Positions 46,900 to 59,810 of a stretch of 64,000 bases of DNA are shown here, in pieces (position 1 is the stretch's first letter; the number at the start of each line of letters is the position of its first letter). The DNA comes from Stereocaulon alpinum (taxonomy: Eukaryota > Ascomycota > Lecanoromycetes > Lecanorales > Stereocaulaceae): NCBI GenBank assembly GCA_018257865.1, contig JAEUBA010000063.1, positions 120,554 to 184,553 of the forward strand. Reading direction: 5' to 3'. The notes beneath the pieces are model-generated. The model was not told the DNA's origin. It saw only the letters and a program-made list of their open reading frames with translations, and did not search any database. Both the position numbers and the translations under genes were made by a program.

Positions 46900-49800
46900 C
46901 TATAGTTCTTTAATCTAACTAATAAATATCCTTATTACTACGCCTTCTCTTTTAAGGGTGAGTATCTTTCTATTAAATAGTAGTAGTACTATTAGAATAG
47001 TATAATTAATATCTAGGTACCTAACTCCCCTAACTTCGAATTCCTTAAACGACTACCCGAAGGTAACCCTAAGTATTAAGTTCTTATATTAAATAAGCTA
47101 TTTTATAAGGTGGAATATATATTAGATAGTTAGGACCGTATCCTAGACCCTTATTAATTAGGGTAGTATAAGATAAAACGGACTACCTATAGTACTATAT
47201 TTATTAAGAGAGCCTTAAACTATAATAACCTACTTTCTTTTACTAGTAAGGGCGTAGATAAGATAGATTATTAGGTTAGGTAGACTATATATAAGATCTA
47301 AGGGGGGATATATTACGCTATTAGTCTACTTTTGCCTAAAGAAGGTATTACTAAGAGATATACCTAGTACTACTTTATTAATAATAGCTAGGATTAAGTA
47401 GATACCTATATAATATATACTAGGCAGGTTAAAAGATCTATTAATACGGATATAGTACTTCTTCTTCAGCGACTCCTTTAAGATATTAACCCCTATATAT
47501 AAAGCTTTAAGACTTGCTGGGAACGCTTATTAGATAATAAGGTAAGACACCCTCTATAGACTATAAACGTCCGTATTATATAATATAACCCTAGGCGTGC
47601 TAATCGCGGTATATATAATCGCCCTATATTTAGTAAGGTAGCCTATATTATAATTACTCCTCCTAACAGCGCGAAGGGACGTATCGTATAAGATATTCGT
47701 ATTAAAGTTAAGGGTGGGGGCCTTATAAGGGTCCCTAAATAGCACTTATCCTATATACCCCTACGATATATCCTACCTTTCCCTTATAGGGAATAGAGCT
47801 AGTATAATAGTCTACTACTACAGGGATATAATAGGCTCCTAAAAGGATATCTCCTCGCTACTTATAGGTTAAATATAAGGTAGAGAACTACTTAGTACTA
47901 TAGTATATATTAGGACCCCGACCGGCCTAAGTACGGCGATAAGGAGGAAGAGCCTAAAAGAGATAGAGCTATACTAAGAGGTCGTAGAGGGTCTATATAA
48001 GTTACTAGGAGTTAGATCTATCGCTATTAGCTATAGGTAAGCCTAATTTATATCTTTTAAACGTCTACCCTTATATTAGTAAGATTATCTTTTCTAGTAC
48101 TTTATATCTTTATATAGGATATTATAATCTTCTATTATTTTTCTTTTAAGAAGCGCCGCCCCCCTTCTATACTATCTTAGTAATACCCCTATAAGTACTA
48201 GATATATAGCGCTTTATTATAGTAGCTATAGACGTCGCTATTAATAGTTACGGAAGATATCTATTAGCCGGTACGAGTAAGCTAGATATAGAGAAGAATT
48301 TCGTTCTAAATATAATTTTTATAGAACTATTAATATATTACTTAAAACAGTATTAAAATAATCGACTACTAGAGAGTATATATTATATTTTCCGTATTTT
48401 TAAGTTTTTAAAATAAGATTTCCCTGTAGGGTAGGCCTTATAAGATTTGATATTTTAAAGAATTCTTCTACTAATACTATAATAGTACTGTAATAGTAGA
48501 TTCTCTTAATTACTCTATTCTAGGCGTCTCCTTAGCTACTTCGTTACTAACGCTTACGCTACTATTAAATAGAATAACCTGAATTAGTATATTAAGTATT
48601 AGTATAAAATTCAGGTACTCAGCTATAAAGGCTTAATCGATCGACTATATAATAATCTAGATTTAGGGCTTAGCGATCTTAGTAGTAAGGTTACTATTCT
48701 ACTATCTAGTATAGCCGGTAGCCCTAGAGCTATAAAGGTAGATATAGAGGATACTTTAATAGTAGTACGGTATTAAGGTAATCCTACCTTCTTTATAACT
48801 TTTATATATAACCCGAATTAGGCTAACGTCCGCCGTTCTATTCGACCCGGTTTATTAACGACGGAGGTCTATAATATATAGGTATAAGTTTTTAATATAA
48901 AGCTCTAGGAGCTTCTTAAGGATCTTTTTAAGAGATATATCTTAGGCGTCTATATTAGTTATTACTATATAGTTAAATTTTAAAAGCGAGGTCTACTATA
49001 CGCCTATATCCTTCTTATTATTTATAAGGAGGATAAAATTAGATACGTCTCTTAGATTAATAACGCCGTCTAAGCTATTATTCCTAATAAAACGAAGGAC
49101 CTAGTGCTCTATAAGTTAGTAACTACTTATATAATCTATCGCTATTACTCAGCCTCTGATATCTACTAGGATAAAGAGAAGAACCAGTGCTCTAAGTTCT
49201 TCCCTAAGGATATTTATAATAAGTTATTATTCGATCCTAAGGGAGTATACCCGTATTATCGACGCCTGTATATAGAGCCTACCCTAGAGGGCTATACTAA
49301 CTAATAGGTTATTCCTTATAACCCCTAGCTTCTAAAGAAGTATTATACTTATCTAAATATTAAGATCTGCGCCTCTATTAAGTCTATATTTTACTTATTT
49401 AAGTACGTCTATAAGGGTCTAGACTAAGTAAATATTTCGGTTACTTAATTAATAATAGTACCTTAGGGGAACCTTATACTGCTAGGGTAGTAACGGCTAG
49501 AGCCTCTATTAGTTAATAAGGTTACCGAATTCTATAAAAGTTGTTAGATAGGAAGCTCCGAAGCTTACTAGAAGATCTTTAGGTTTAGTATAGGGGGGAT
49601 TAAGCCTTATATTAAATAGCTATAGATTTATTTACCTAAGGAGTAGTAGATTAGCGTTAATTTAGATAGGGATACTACTAAGACTATTCTTAATAAGGAC
49701 TTATTATATAAGATATAGTTAACGGAGTTCTTTAAGATAAATCGTCTTATAAAGGAAGCCTTAGAGAACGATTAGCCTCTACTATTTAGGAGAAGGAATA

Positions 49801-52330
49801 GGTAACTATACCTTCTAGATACGAACCCCCTTAATTACCTATATAACGAATTTCCTATATATTTTATATAGGATAAGAGGAAACGGATATAATATATTCG
49901 CGAAAAGGGGGAGGTAATTAGACGTATATATATAATTAGTCTTAAGTAGGGTAATTTATACTATTACCGACTCCTTCTTACCTACTATTAGGGGGTGATA
50001 TTATTTGATAATCTACGGACTATTAACGGCGAGCTTCTAACGTATAAACTTACTTACGTTCGACTTAGATTAGTAGAGAATAATAAGTACTGCGTTAAGG
50101 TACTAGAGGAAGTAAAGACTCTTTACTTACTAGTAGTACTATAAGGTCTTTTTATAACTATTCTATTAGAACTATACCTAGAGGACCCTTTAGTACTTTA
50201 GGAGAAATTTAAAGTAAGGTATATATCTATTTTTATTACTATAGTAATTATTTTTCTATCTAAGTTAGACTATATTCTATATCTAAGTTAGACTATATTT
50301 AACTAAGTCGAACTATATTCTCTATCTAAGCTAGCCTATATATTCTAATTATTAAAATAGTATATCGGACGACTGCACCTATATATTAAATAAGTATTTC
50401 GCCTACTATATAGATATCCTCTAGGGCTATAAGGACGAACGTATATAAGACTTAGTATTTTAGGCTGAGTAATATACTCTATATTTAATTTTAGGCTAGT
50501 TAGACTACTAGTCTACTATTAAAAGTAGCCTTAGCCTAGAGCTATTTAACCTTCCGCTAGTCGTTATTCTATTCGATCTTCTATATAAATCGCGAATCTA
50601 GAACCGTCTACTCCGCGAGGAGATATCTTATAATATTATACTAGAAGATATAGAAGTTAAATAGTAGAAGTTTAATACTAACTAACGCCTAGCAGCCGAA
50701 AAGATTATAGCTGCGGTAGATAAGAATAATAATAATAAATTTAGTATAGGCGTATTATTCTTTTTAAACGGCGCTAGCGGTATTAGGAAGACTATAGTCT
50801 AGAATACTATTCTAAAGAAGCTCTATTCTTAGAAGTGTATTACTTTAGCTATAACCTCTTTAGGTATTACTATAACCCTATTAGATAGTAGACGTACTAC
50901 CTATTCGCGATTTAAGATCCTATTAGATACTAAGAGTACGTCTAGTTATAGTATTTAGAAAGGGACTAATCTTATAGAGTTAATTAAGCGGGCTTATATT
51001 ATCTTCTAAGATAAAGTACCTATATAGAGTTATTTTACTATTAAATACGTTAGCCGTTCTTTATAGGATATTTGCGGTAATAACGGAGCTTACTTTAGTA
51101 GTAAGGTCGTTTACTTTTACGGCGATTTCTATTAGACCTTACTAGTAGTCCTAGGGGGGACTATAGGCGTTATTATTAATACCTATATCTAGAAGGCGGC
51201 GTTTTAGGATAAGGTAACTATTCTTCAGCTTACTACTAATATACGTCTAAGTAATAGAGGTCTTACTAAAGAAGGTAGGCGGCGAATAGCAGAATTTGCT
51301 AAAGCTCTCCTATATATTAGTAACGGTAAAGGTAATATAGTCGATCTAATTACTAAGGATAAGAAGTCTCCCTAGAAATATAGATACCTACTAGGGAATA
51401 CTATAGATATACTAATTAATAAAATTTACCCCGCTATTAGCAGAGATCTTCTAGACTAGCGCTATCTAACTAAACGAGTAATTCTAGCTATTATAAATAA
51501 GGATGTCTAGAAAGTTAATAACTATATTCTTAACTATATATAGGGCGACTACTATAAATACTAGAGTTTCAATTAAGCGGTAAACCCTAAGGAAAACGAG
51601 ATATTCCCTAACGAGTACTAGAATAAATTCTATAAGCCCTTACTACTACTATATAAGCTATAGTTAAAGGTGGGGACGCTAGTAATATTAATAAGGAACC
51701 TTAATATACCCCGTCTTTATAATAGGACCCGTATTTTACTTACTAAATACAGGAGATACGTCCTTAAGGGTAATATTATAAGTAGGAGTTTCGACGGTAG
51801 CGAGATAGTCTTATATAAGATCCCTTTATAGTCTAAGGATAGTAATAAGTATATCCCTACCTTATTTACCTATAAGCAGTTCCCTATACGCCCTGCCTTC
51901 GTAATAACTATTAATAAGTTATAGGGCTAGTTAATAAAGTATATAGGACTTAACCTACGGTCCCGTCTAGCGTTTACCTATAGATAATTTTATATTAGTA
52001 ACTTATACGTTACTATAGAGTCGAACCTATATATAATTAGTCTAGATTCGGACGAGTATATTAGGTATAAGCTTATAAATAACCTAGTCTATAAGTAGGT
52101 GCTGCTGTAGGTCTAGTACTTATAGGACGGTTATAGCTAGTAGGAGTTACTTAGGGGTTAGATTTTACTTAGTATAGAGGTCTAATATAGCTATTACTTA
52201 GAATTAGAAGCCCGCTTAGACTATAAATAGAAAACTTTTTAAATCTACTTAGTAAATTTTGTAAATCGAGTATTAAATAAGCGAGATATAGCCCGTTTAA
52301 TTATTAATCTTCTGTAAAGATTACGGGCAC
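46900..52330 (+). mobile_element. RIP-degraded Helitron (RepHel coding region)
   Basis: Rolling-circle transposon read through its RIP stops. N-terminal Rep-associated parts: GIYYAISLLLPKEG near 47,310, ILPFPYREQSQYNSLLLQGY near 47,770, FFITFIYNPNQANV near 48,795, and FQKRGLLYAYILLI near 48,980, where relatives have an HUH motif; here both histidines read tyrosine (48,999-49,007), a CA-to-TA change. The Pif1-like helicase follows: FFLNGASGIRKT (Walker A, about 50,758-50,796), ITSLGITITLL with TTYSRFKI, and ITINKLQGQ (about 51,904-51,930). Dozens of TAG/TAA codons interrupt it. The Helitron tips (5' TC, 3' CTRR hairpin) are not located. Confidence 0.82.
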
Positions 52331-52380
52331 TAACTTATATATATATAAATACTCTTATTACTCCGCTCTACCCCTATACT

Positions 52381-52549
52381 TGTTACGGGCCGGGCCTAGG
52401 TGGACTCCTAGATGGTACGCCCGGGGCTTTCCTATATATAGTGGCCTAGGGTAAAGCTCTTCGAGCTTTGCTTGTGCTCTTTTGCCTTGGCGCGGGCTAG
52501 TAGTGCAGCGGTTAAGCCCTAGTATAGGCCCTAGGGCCGACCCGTGACA
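52381..52549 (+). mobile_element. Solo LTR, 169 bp, with 5-bp target duplication
   Basis: Begins TGTTACGGGCCGGGCC and ends GCCGACCCGTGACA (TG...CA, with inverted tips TGTTACGGG / CCCGTGACA differing at one position). It is flanked by identical ATACT at 52,376-52,380 and 52,550-52,554. Unlike its surroundings it is GC-rich with many CA/TG dinucleotides, so it arrived after RIP of the host block or is too short for RIP. No internal retrotransposon sequence remains. Confidence 0.82.
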
Positions 52550-52712
52550 ATACTTACCCTAAACTTATTAATAATATAATTTATAGCGGAGAAGGCCTGT
52601 TTATATAGTATTAAGTTATAAGGTGTTAAAGAAAATCTATACTATAAAGCTAGTAAGGGTAGGAGAACTTAGCCTTAGGTATTACTAGAAAGTCTTAGGG
52701 TTTGTGCGGGAC

Positions 52713-53382
52713 TTAAAGCACGAGGGTCGCATCTACCAGAAGCTGGAGAGGGTTCAAGGAGTGCCGGTGCCCGTGTACCTGGCGAATGTTGATCTGATCG
52801 CGGGCGATGTTGGTTTTTGAGCGAGCCGAAGTCTTAGACGATAGGAAACGATAAGTTCTCGGCCATATTTCAGTAAATTTGGAAGGGTCAAAACGGGGGC
52901 GGCATTTGACGCCAGTGTAGCTACACATGAATTGAGCCTGTCCCAGCCGCTCCTTCAACCGTTCCACAATGTGCCGACTCTTGTAAGTCAACACAACATG
53001 CTCATCTTCCACAGTCTCTGCCACTGTGCGGGGTTCGTAAGGAATCCGAGAGGGAGCTATCGCGCGGATCCAAATAGGAGACTGGTGTAGATGATGTGTA
53101 GTCGGCGAAAAAAGGCTGCTCGCGATCCCATCCGTTGAGGTTGTGATGCTCCGTAACCCGAACGTTGACTTCGCGGCGTCGAAAGCTCCCGGCGGTTGAG
53201 ACGGTGGTACCCTTGCGGTGGTAGTCTACGATCAAGACCGGCATTTCGTGGGGAAAGTGTGCAGAGGCGGACTGATAAGCTCCATGGTAGAGGTCGAAGA
53301 CAAATAGGTTCAGAAACGGCCTTTTCTCATTCATAAGGAACTTATGCTGAGCATCGCTTGGCCGAACATGAAGAGTTGCCAA
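52713..53382 (-). pseudogene. Unassigned pair of overlapping frames, perhaps one broken gene
   Basis: Two minus-strand frames overlap by 23 bases: 53,002-53,382 (FLNLFVFDLYHGAYQSASAH, FFADYTSSTPVSYLDPRDSS) and 52,713-53,024 (VAETVEDEHVVLTYKSRHIV, VERLKERLGQAQFMCSYTG). Coding character passes from one to the other near 53,030-53,060 without a usable intron, so a frameshifted single gene is likely. Family not recognised. It directly follows the decayed exonuclease on the same strand and ends where RIP-type sequence begins. Confidence 0.4.
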
Positions 53383-53398
53383 GGCTTCTTCAATGATC

Positions 53399-54098
53399 CT
53401 ATCTGATGAGACCGATGCCGATTGCCATCAAGAGCTTGCTTGTCTGATCAAGATCAAGACCCTCATGGGCGGTTTGTGTCGAAGCACCTCCTCGATGGTC
53501 TATATCGAGTTTCAACTCGACTCGAGCCAATCCTAGTAGACCGTGCGCAGATGTGGTAGGTATCAGACGTCCTGCACACAATACGCCCTGATCTCCTCTT
53601 TCAGCGGCTGGGCGTTGAAGACTTGAGAAGAGCCTCCTCTCCGCGGGCCAAACAGCCTTGCCCCGGTATCCTTAACGACTTTCCAAGTCTGCTTCGCCTA
53701 TAGATTGATTGGGTTATCCCTTTTGATACATTTTATGAGGCTGATGACGAACTTCTAAGGGTCTAAACGCGAGATAACTTCCATCGGTTGAACACCTTGA
53801 ACGCCTTGCAGGGCGATGCCGAAGTAAGCGTGGAGCGCGTCAAAATCGTTCCGGACGTCGAAGAAGACTTTGGGACGACGGCAGATTCGAGGATGCTTTT
53901 GAGTGTCTGTCCGCCCTTTCCCATCACCGTGAACGCAGTCGTGCCGAGGACGTGGATGGAGATGGAGCCCTCACGAGAGAGCTTGGTCCCTTCGAGATCG
54001 AAGTGGAGAGATGGTGGATTAGCTGGGGGATCGGTGAGACTGTCAACAAGCTCAGCTATAGAAACTGCGGGATCAATGAGGTTGGATGTCATAGCCAT
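53399..54098 (-). pseudogene. Decayed 3'-5' exonuclease-domain gene
   Basis: Starts MAMTSNLIDPAVSIAELVDS then SLHFDLEGTKLSREGSISI, the DnaQ-like exonuclease opening of a common fungal family. Relatives have about 15 more residues between SIS and IHVLGTTAFTV; these are missing. After GKGGQTLKSILES one base is lost near 53,870, so that VFFDVRNDFDALHAYFGIAL is in another frame. Further on, LFGPRRGGSSQVFNAQPLKE and EEIRAYCVQDV are recognisable with several in-frame stops between and after. Deletion, frameshift and stops together make it a pseudogene. The plus-strand ORF 53,788-54,462 is its shadow. Confidence 0.82.
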
Positions 54099-54942
54099 TG
54101 GCGTGGAAGAAACACAACTTAGTCACGTCCACGTTCAGAGAAGGAGTGAGGGGTCGTGTCAATGGTATGCTTGGAGTCGGCTAATGCCCGCCGGAGAAAT
54201 CTCGTTAGCGCTCATCCCCGCCTTCCGTACCGGTTCGAACCATTCGGTTGCACATTCTACGCCTACAGACATGGGCCTGCAATGTTCTCGAGCGTCGGAT
54301 CGTGGAATCAACTGTGAGAAGGAGTGCATCCAATTCCTCGGATTGGTACCCCGCAGTGAACAGCTCTGCAGTTATCCTACGTTCCAGTCGCAGTACGCCA
54401 CGCAGCAACAGCCCTGGAAGACTTCAGTGTTTTGGGGCATCTTGTGTGCAGGCAGAAGATAGCATGCAGCTAACTCTGTTCTATTGGGAGAGCGGGCTTA
54501 ACCCCAAGCGTCTTGGATACCAAGTCCACTGATGTGCCACGTTGGCCGACGCAATTGGACCTTCATCCACACCTCCGTGCCACTTTCCCCCAAAGATCCA
54601 AAGTCACCTGGTGGGGATTTCCCCACCTTATCTTGGACCTCTTTCTACCCGAACGCCCTTGATCTTCTATCCCAAGCTTGATTCAGAGGCTCTATGCGTC
54701 CACTGATGCCAGATCATCACCTTCCCACCGAGAGAAGACGCAGCACCGTCTCGAAGACCCACTCCGCGGTCAACGGCCTCCTACGTCGTCTCTCTACCCG
54801 TACGGACCCTTCTCTCTTCGGCGGGGTCAAGCTCAAGCAGAAGTAAGCGAATCCCTTCGATGTAACGGATTTTGATGAAGTTCCAATCTCCCGAGTGTGA
54901 AGGTAGCTAACGACGTGGAGAACTTTCCAGGGTCAAAAAACG
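54099..54942. other. Intergenic, nothing recognised
   Basis: Normal GC. Promoter region between the decayed exonuclease (minus) and the coiled-coil gene (plus); 54,678-54,875 is an unsupported ORF. Confidence 0.4.
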
Positions 54943-56744
54943 ATGCCCAAACCCACGAATGGTGTCCGTGGCGGGTCATCGAAGCGCAGAGAAATCACAT
55001 CGGATCAAACGAAGGATCAGGAGTTCAGATCTCCCAACGGCCTTGACTCCAGTCACGGCGATACCGAAGAGCCCGGAAACCCAGCCGCTACACTAGCTTC
55101 CTGCAATGGAGCCCTACAACGCCTAGCGGGCATTGCGCGATACTTCGAATTGGCATTTAGCCAGGACATCAATGAGGTTGAAGGGAATTATGGGTCGGAG
55201 ATGGACAGGGAAAATGAAATCCAAAGACTGAGGGAGGAAGTAAAGACACTGACCCATGCCAAGGATGAGCGACTGGAAACCCTCCGACACGAAATTAGAG
55301 AACTCAAAGCTGGACAAGAAGCATGTTACCAGGAAAGAGAGAGATGCCGAACGATGCAAGCGGAGCTGGAGGAGCAGCATATCCAAGCGGAGGCTAAGAG
55401 GGAGAAAGAGTACCAGCAGCAATTCCAGGACGAGAAAGCCAAATTGCAGAAGTCGACGAAAGCGAAGAAAGCCGAAATCGAAGCCGGAAGCAGAAAGACA
55501 ATCCGAGAGTTGGAGAACCAGATTGCAAACCTGTCAGCGACAAATGAAAGACTCAAGCAAAGTTTATCGGCAGCCGAAGAGAAGCTGAAGGATAAGAAGA
55601 TAAAACACGCTCGGGTGGAAAAGAGCCTCGAAGAGGAGAACGAGAAGTTGAGGGTGGAGCTGAAACAAGTAAATTCCGAGTTCCCTTTCGAGGGGCAACC
55701 GGTCCGATACTAGTCCGTCCAATCCCCTGAAGCAAGAACGGCCACCTGCTGATGCATTTTCAGTGCGGAGAAGTTCCAGCAAATATCTGATACTGTCGAA
55801 GACTTATCGTTAAAATACTTTCGGAAGCTGCCGGCGCGGGCTATAGCGGTAGGTCAATATCCGCGTAATCTCTGATCTTGATCGCCCCTTGCTGATTGAG
55901 ATGAAATGGTATACAGGACTCGGAAGCTGTTCATCAAGAGTTGAGCAAGTTAGACCCCACCTTTGAGTCCACGCCGATCTGGGAGAGCGAAGTTTCCGAA
56001 TTCCTCAGGCTGAGGGGCGTTCGACACGTCATTTCCGTTAGCCTGTGCAATTCCATCTGGTACCCATTCTTTCCTCAAGATGGTCTCCCAGACCACAAAG
56101 GGGTGGGTCAATTTTTGGAAGCCGTGTCCGAGTCCCTCTCCGTCTCCGGCGGACGAAGCGAGAGCGCATGGAGAGTCCTGACCCTGCGGGGCATTGACGC
56201 TCGCGGTGGTGCGATGATGGCATCGCGCCAAGTCGAGTCCACGGTGCACCAATTGCTCCGAATTCTTCGACCACTGACGACTCCGTCTCAGTCGGCGGAA
56301 CTTGAGAATGCTTTACTCGGTATTGTCAAAGAGTCGGTCACGCTGTGGAAAGCCGCACAAAAGGACTATGCCAAGGTCGTTGTCGAAGCGCGGCCGGACC
56401 CTCGCGACCACAAGAAATGGCATGCGGAAGATGTCCAGGGTGTCGAGGAGGCCTCCATACCACCAGACGGAAAGATCGACCCCACAGGTATCAAACCCCT
56501 TTGTATCTTTCCCAATATTCTCCAAATAACCACACCCAATAAAACCGTGGTTCTCCACCGAGGCAGCGCGCTCTTTCCGACCTCCCAGGTTTGGATTCGA
56601 GGAATGTTAGAGCAGAAGCAGCACGACGAGGAGTTGGCAAAAGCAGTGTTGGATGCCCGCTCGATGGTCAACGCTCGAAGAACTTCGTGTCCAACAGGCC
56701 CGAATAGTCCTACGGGAGGGAAATTTTCTACGACGCAGACTTGA
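54943..56744 (+). CDS. Coiled-coil protein with conserved fungal C-terminal domain ('involucrin-type')
   Basis: Exon 1 (54,943 to about 55,710) codes a charged N-terminus, GALQRLAGIARYFELAFSQD, then about 150 residues of uninterrupted coiled coil (RENEIQRLREEVKTLTHAKD onward, heptads rich in E/K/L). The second frame (from about 55,920; the listed Met at 55,941 is internal) reads SKLDPTFESTPIWESEVSEF, GVRHVISVSLCNSIWYPFF, SAWRVLTLRGIDARGGAMMA, LLRILRPLTTPSQSAELENA, SVTLWKAAQKDYAKVVVEA and ends after ALFPTSQVWIRGMLEQKQHD. This C-terminal pattern occurs in fungal proteins with long coiled coils. One or two introns in 55,700-55,930 join them; their sites are not fixed. Function unknown. Next to the dynamin gene on the same strand. 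Confidence 0.7.
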
Positions 56745-57371
56745 TTGATTGGATGCGTTTGGAGCTATCTAAGTAGACAACGGCTCTCCGATTGGGTCTC
56801 TGATTGGTCCTCGCTCTTTAATGCCACACCTTATCTTGAATGCATCAAATAATGAATTACAGGAATCAAGAGACCTGTCCTTGTTCTCTTTGCGTCCTAT
56901 TACCTCTATACTTTCTGATCCATGCCCCGGTGCTAGCTCCGCCGCTTGAAAATCCACCTCTTGAATTGCCGCTGCTCCCTCACCTATAACACGTAAAATT
57001 GACTGGATGGGTAGGATCTGTGCGCGAGCGCGAGATTATTCTACCACATGTTAACTCTCGTCTCATGATCTAAACTGGAGGACATGGGCGGATGTAGGAT
57101 CTCACCTTTAGGCAGTTCTGCAGTTTTGTTGCATTAAGCCTTTACCGAAGAAGCGGATAGGAATCGACGGAGTCAACAACCAGAGGATGGCGAGAGGCGG
57201 AGTATTATCATGCATGATGATCGTCCAATAGATCTATCTGCCTTGTTTCAGGCAAAGCTTCTTCAAGGCTGGTGCACGTTCCCTGGGTGAATCCTTGCAC
57301 CTGCGATTCATAGCCCTGAGTGTTCCCCTCGCTGTTCACATACAAATCCTCGCCGATCCTTGAATTACATC
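56745..57371. other. Intergenic, nothing recognised
   Basis: Promoter region of the dynamin gene and 3' flank of the coiled-coil gene. Confidence 0.4.
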
Positions 57372-59810
57372 ATGTCTACATCCTGCTCCGACTTTGACTT
57401 CGACTTGCGGCGTCGAGATTCCTCGACGAGGTCTTCTGGCAAGTGCTTATATCTAACGATTCACTTTGCGTCACGGATCGTCTGCTGATATCTGCGCAAA
57501 CCAGACGACCAGTCAGTCGCCGAGAGCTTCCCGGAATCCGAAGATGGCAACACGCCTCAAGCGTTGGAGACAACTTCATCTCTCGAAGGCCTTCAAAGCG
57601 TTGAGCAACGGAACGTACTCAACATTGTCGATCAGCTCCGCAAATGCGGCCTTGAGAGCACGCTGTCCCTGCCCCAGCTCGTTGTCTGCGGTGATCAATC
57701 GGCCGGCAAAAGCTCTGTTCTAGAAGCTCTCACGGAAATCCCCTTCCCGCGGAACGATAATCTCTGTACGCGATTCGCCACAGAAATCATCCTACGTCGG
57801 GCAACGACGGATGCGATCACGATCAAAGTGATCCCCGACGACGATAGACCTCTGGGGGAACGAGAGCCCATCGGAGCTTTCAAAGAATCCATCTCCGATT
57901 TTGAAGAGCTTCCTTCCTTGATGGACAAGGCCACCACTCTGATGGGAATCAATAACACATCGACTTCCACGTCCAGAGCGTTCGCCAAAGATGTCTTAAG
58001 TATCGAAATCGAGGGGCCTTCCCGACCTCAGTTGACACTGGTCGATCTTCCGGGGCTCGTTCAGACGGAAACCCGAGGAGTGACGGAAGAGGACGTGCGG
58101 CTGGTTACAGAGATCACCGACCACTATATTTCCCAACATCGGACGATTTGCCTGGCGGTGGTCTCGGCCAGCAATGACTACGCCAATCAAGGCATCCTGA
58201 AGAAGGTCAGGAAAGTTGACCCGGGGGGAGATCGCACGCTTGGGATCATTACGAAACCCGACCGCCTCCGGTTCTGGCAGCGAAAAAGCGTTCCTCGGTC
58301 TGGCGCGGAACGAGGACATCGTCTTTAAACTCGGCTGGCACGTGCTGAAGAATCGAAGTTACGAAGAGGGGTCGAGCTCATTTGAGCAACGTAACATCTC
58401 CGAGACCAGCTACTTCCGAACCTCGAATTTTTCCATCCTGTCCAAGGAGTGTGTGGGAATTACGTCTCTGCGGGACCGTCTAAGCCAGATGCTCTTCGAG
58501 CACGTCAAGCAGGAGCTCCCGAAACTACGAAAGGATCTCGAGGAAGCGTTGACGGAGTCACGGCGTCTACTGGAAGCAATGGGCCGCCGACGAGCGACGC
58601 CACAGGAGTGCAAAGCCTTTTTGACTCAGCTTAGCCTGGACTTCTATGAGGTGGGCAAAGCCGCTGTGAACGGGCACTACGAAGGAGAATACTTTGCTCC
58701 CAACTCGGATCACCCATTCTCCATCGAATCGCCCACGACGATCCGCAGACTGCGGGCCGTCATCCAGTACAAGAACTCTCAATTCTCCAAAGCCTTACGC
58801 ACGCACGGCAACAAGTATCACGTGGACGAACACGAATTGGAAGCCGGCAGCCACGCAACGGAGAGGGAGGACATGGAGAGTGAAGCAACGAAGCCAGACG
58901 TGGTCCCCGGTGTCGGGAAAGCAGGGCTGATGCCGCCGATTCATCGATCCAAGCGTCAGGCGATGGAGTGGGTCCGAGAAGCGCTTTTTCGGACCCGTGG
59001 TCGAGAACTCCCCGGTGATTTTAATCCGCTGTTGGTGGGCGAGCTCTTCTGGGAGCAATCCAGTAAATGGCAGCCGATAGCCGAGCATCACGTTGCGGAT
59101 GTTGCGGACGTCTGTGAGCGATTTCTTGATGCGTTGCTTCGGGAGAAATGTCCCAAGGATGTCTACATCCGTCTCTGGTCGTCGAAGGTTGAAGATACTC
59201 TGACATTGAGGTTCGAAGCCTCGGCCAGAGAGATGGAAAGGATAATAGAAGACATCAGAAGCTATCCGATCACATACAACCACTATTACACGGACACAAT
59301 CAAGAAGAGGCGTCGTGACAGAAAAGAGAACTCTCTGGCCAATCGTATTGACAACATCACCGAACATACCACACGTCCGGCATATGCCTCACACTGTACG
59401 AGTACAACGGTGTATCCTGGAAAAGCATCGCGAGGGTATTCTACGGAGATAAGTCGAGACATGGAAGATCACAGCTGTGAGGAAGCTCTTGACTGCCTGT
59501 ATTCGATTTATAAGGTCAGTGGGGCTGTGCGCGGCCCCTGGTCAATTCTACCGTACTGACTGCTTAGCTCTCCCAAAAAACTTTCATCGACAATATCACG
59601 ACACAAGTGGTGGAGCGACATATTGTACGCGGACTAGAGAAAATCTTTTCTCCCATCACGGTGAACGGCTTGTCTGACGCTGAGACGGAGGCGATCGCCT
59701 CTGAACCTCCGTCAGCGAGAAGACAGAGGGAGCTTCTTGAAAATAATATCAAGAAGTTGAACGATGGACGGGGTATTCTTCGTGGTGTTGGGAGACGCGC
59801 TGCACCGTAG
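57372..59810 (+). CDS. Dynamin-family GTPase with an apparent frameshift
   Basis: Large GTPase of the fungal dynamin-like family. ATG at 57,372; a likely GC-AG intron (57,439-57,504; GCAAGT...ACCAG) joins RRRDSSTRSS to DDQSVAESFPES. GTPase motifs: GDQSAGKSSVLEAL (G1), CTRFATEI (G2 Thr), LVDLPGLVQTETRG (G3), GIITKPDRL (G4). Just after G4 (about 58,270) the frame must shift: the conserved SGSGSEKAFLGLARNEDI continues in another frame and no intron fits, so one extra or two missing bases are implied. The middle region (LGWHVLKNRSYEEGSSSFEQ) and GTPase-effector part follow; a final intron (GTCAGT...GCTTAG near 59,515-59,567) leads to QKTFIDNITTQVVERHIVRG and the end at 59,810. Either a young pseudogene or a sequence error. 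Confidence 0.78.

Noticed and set aside
53788..54462. 224-residue plus-strand ORF
   Set aside because: Lies opposite the exonuclease relic, which has clear family landmarks.
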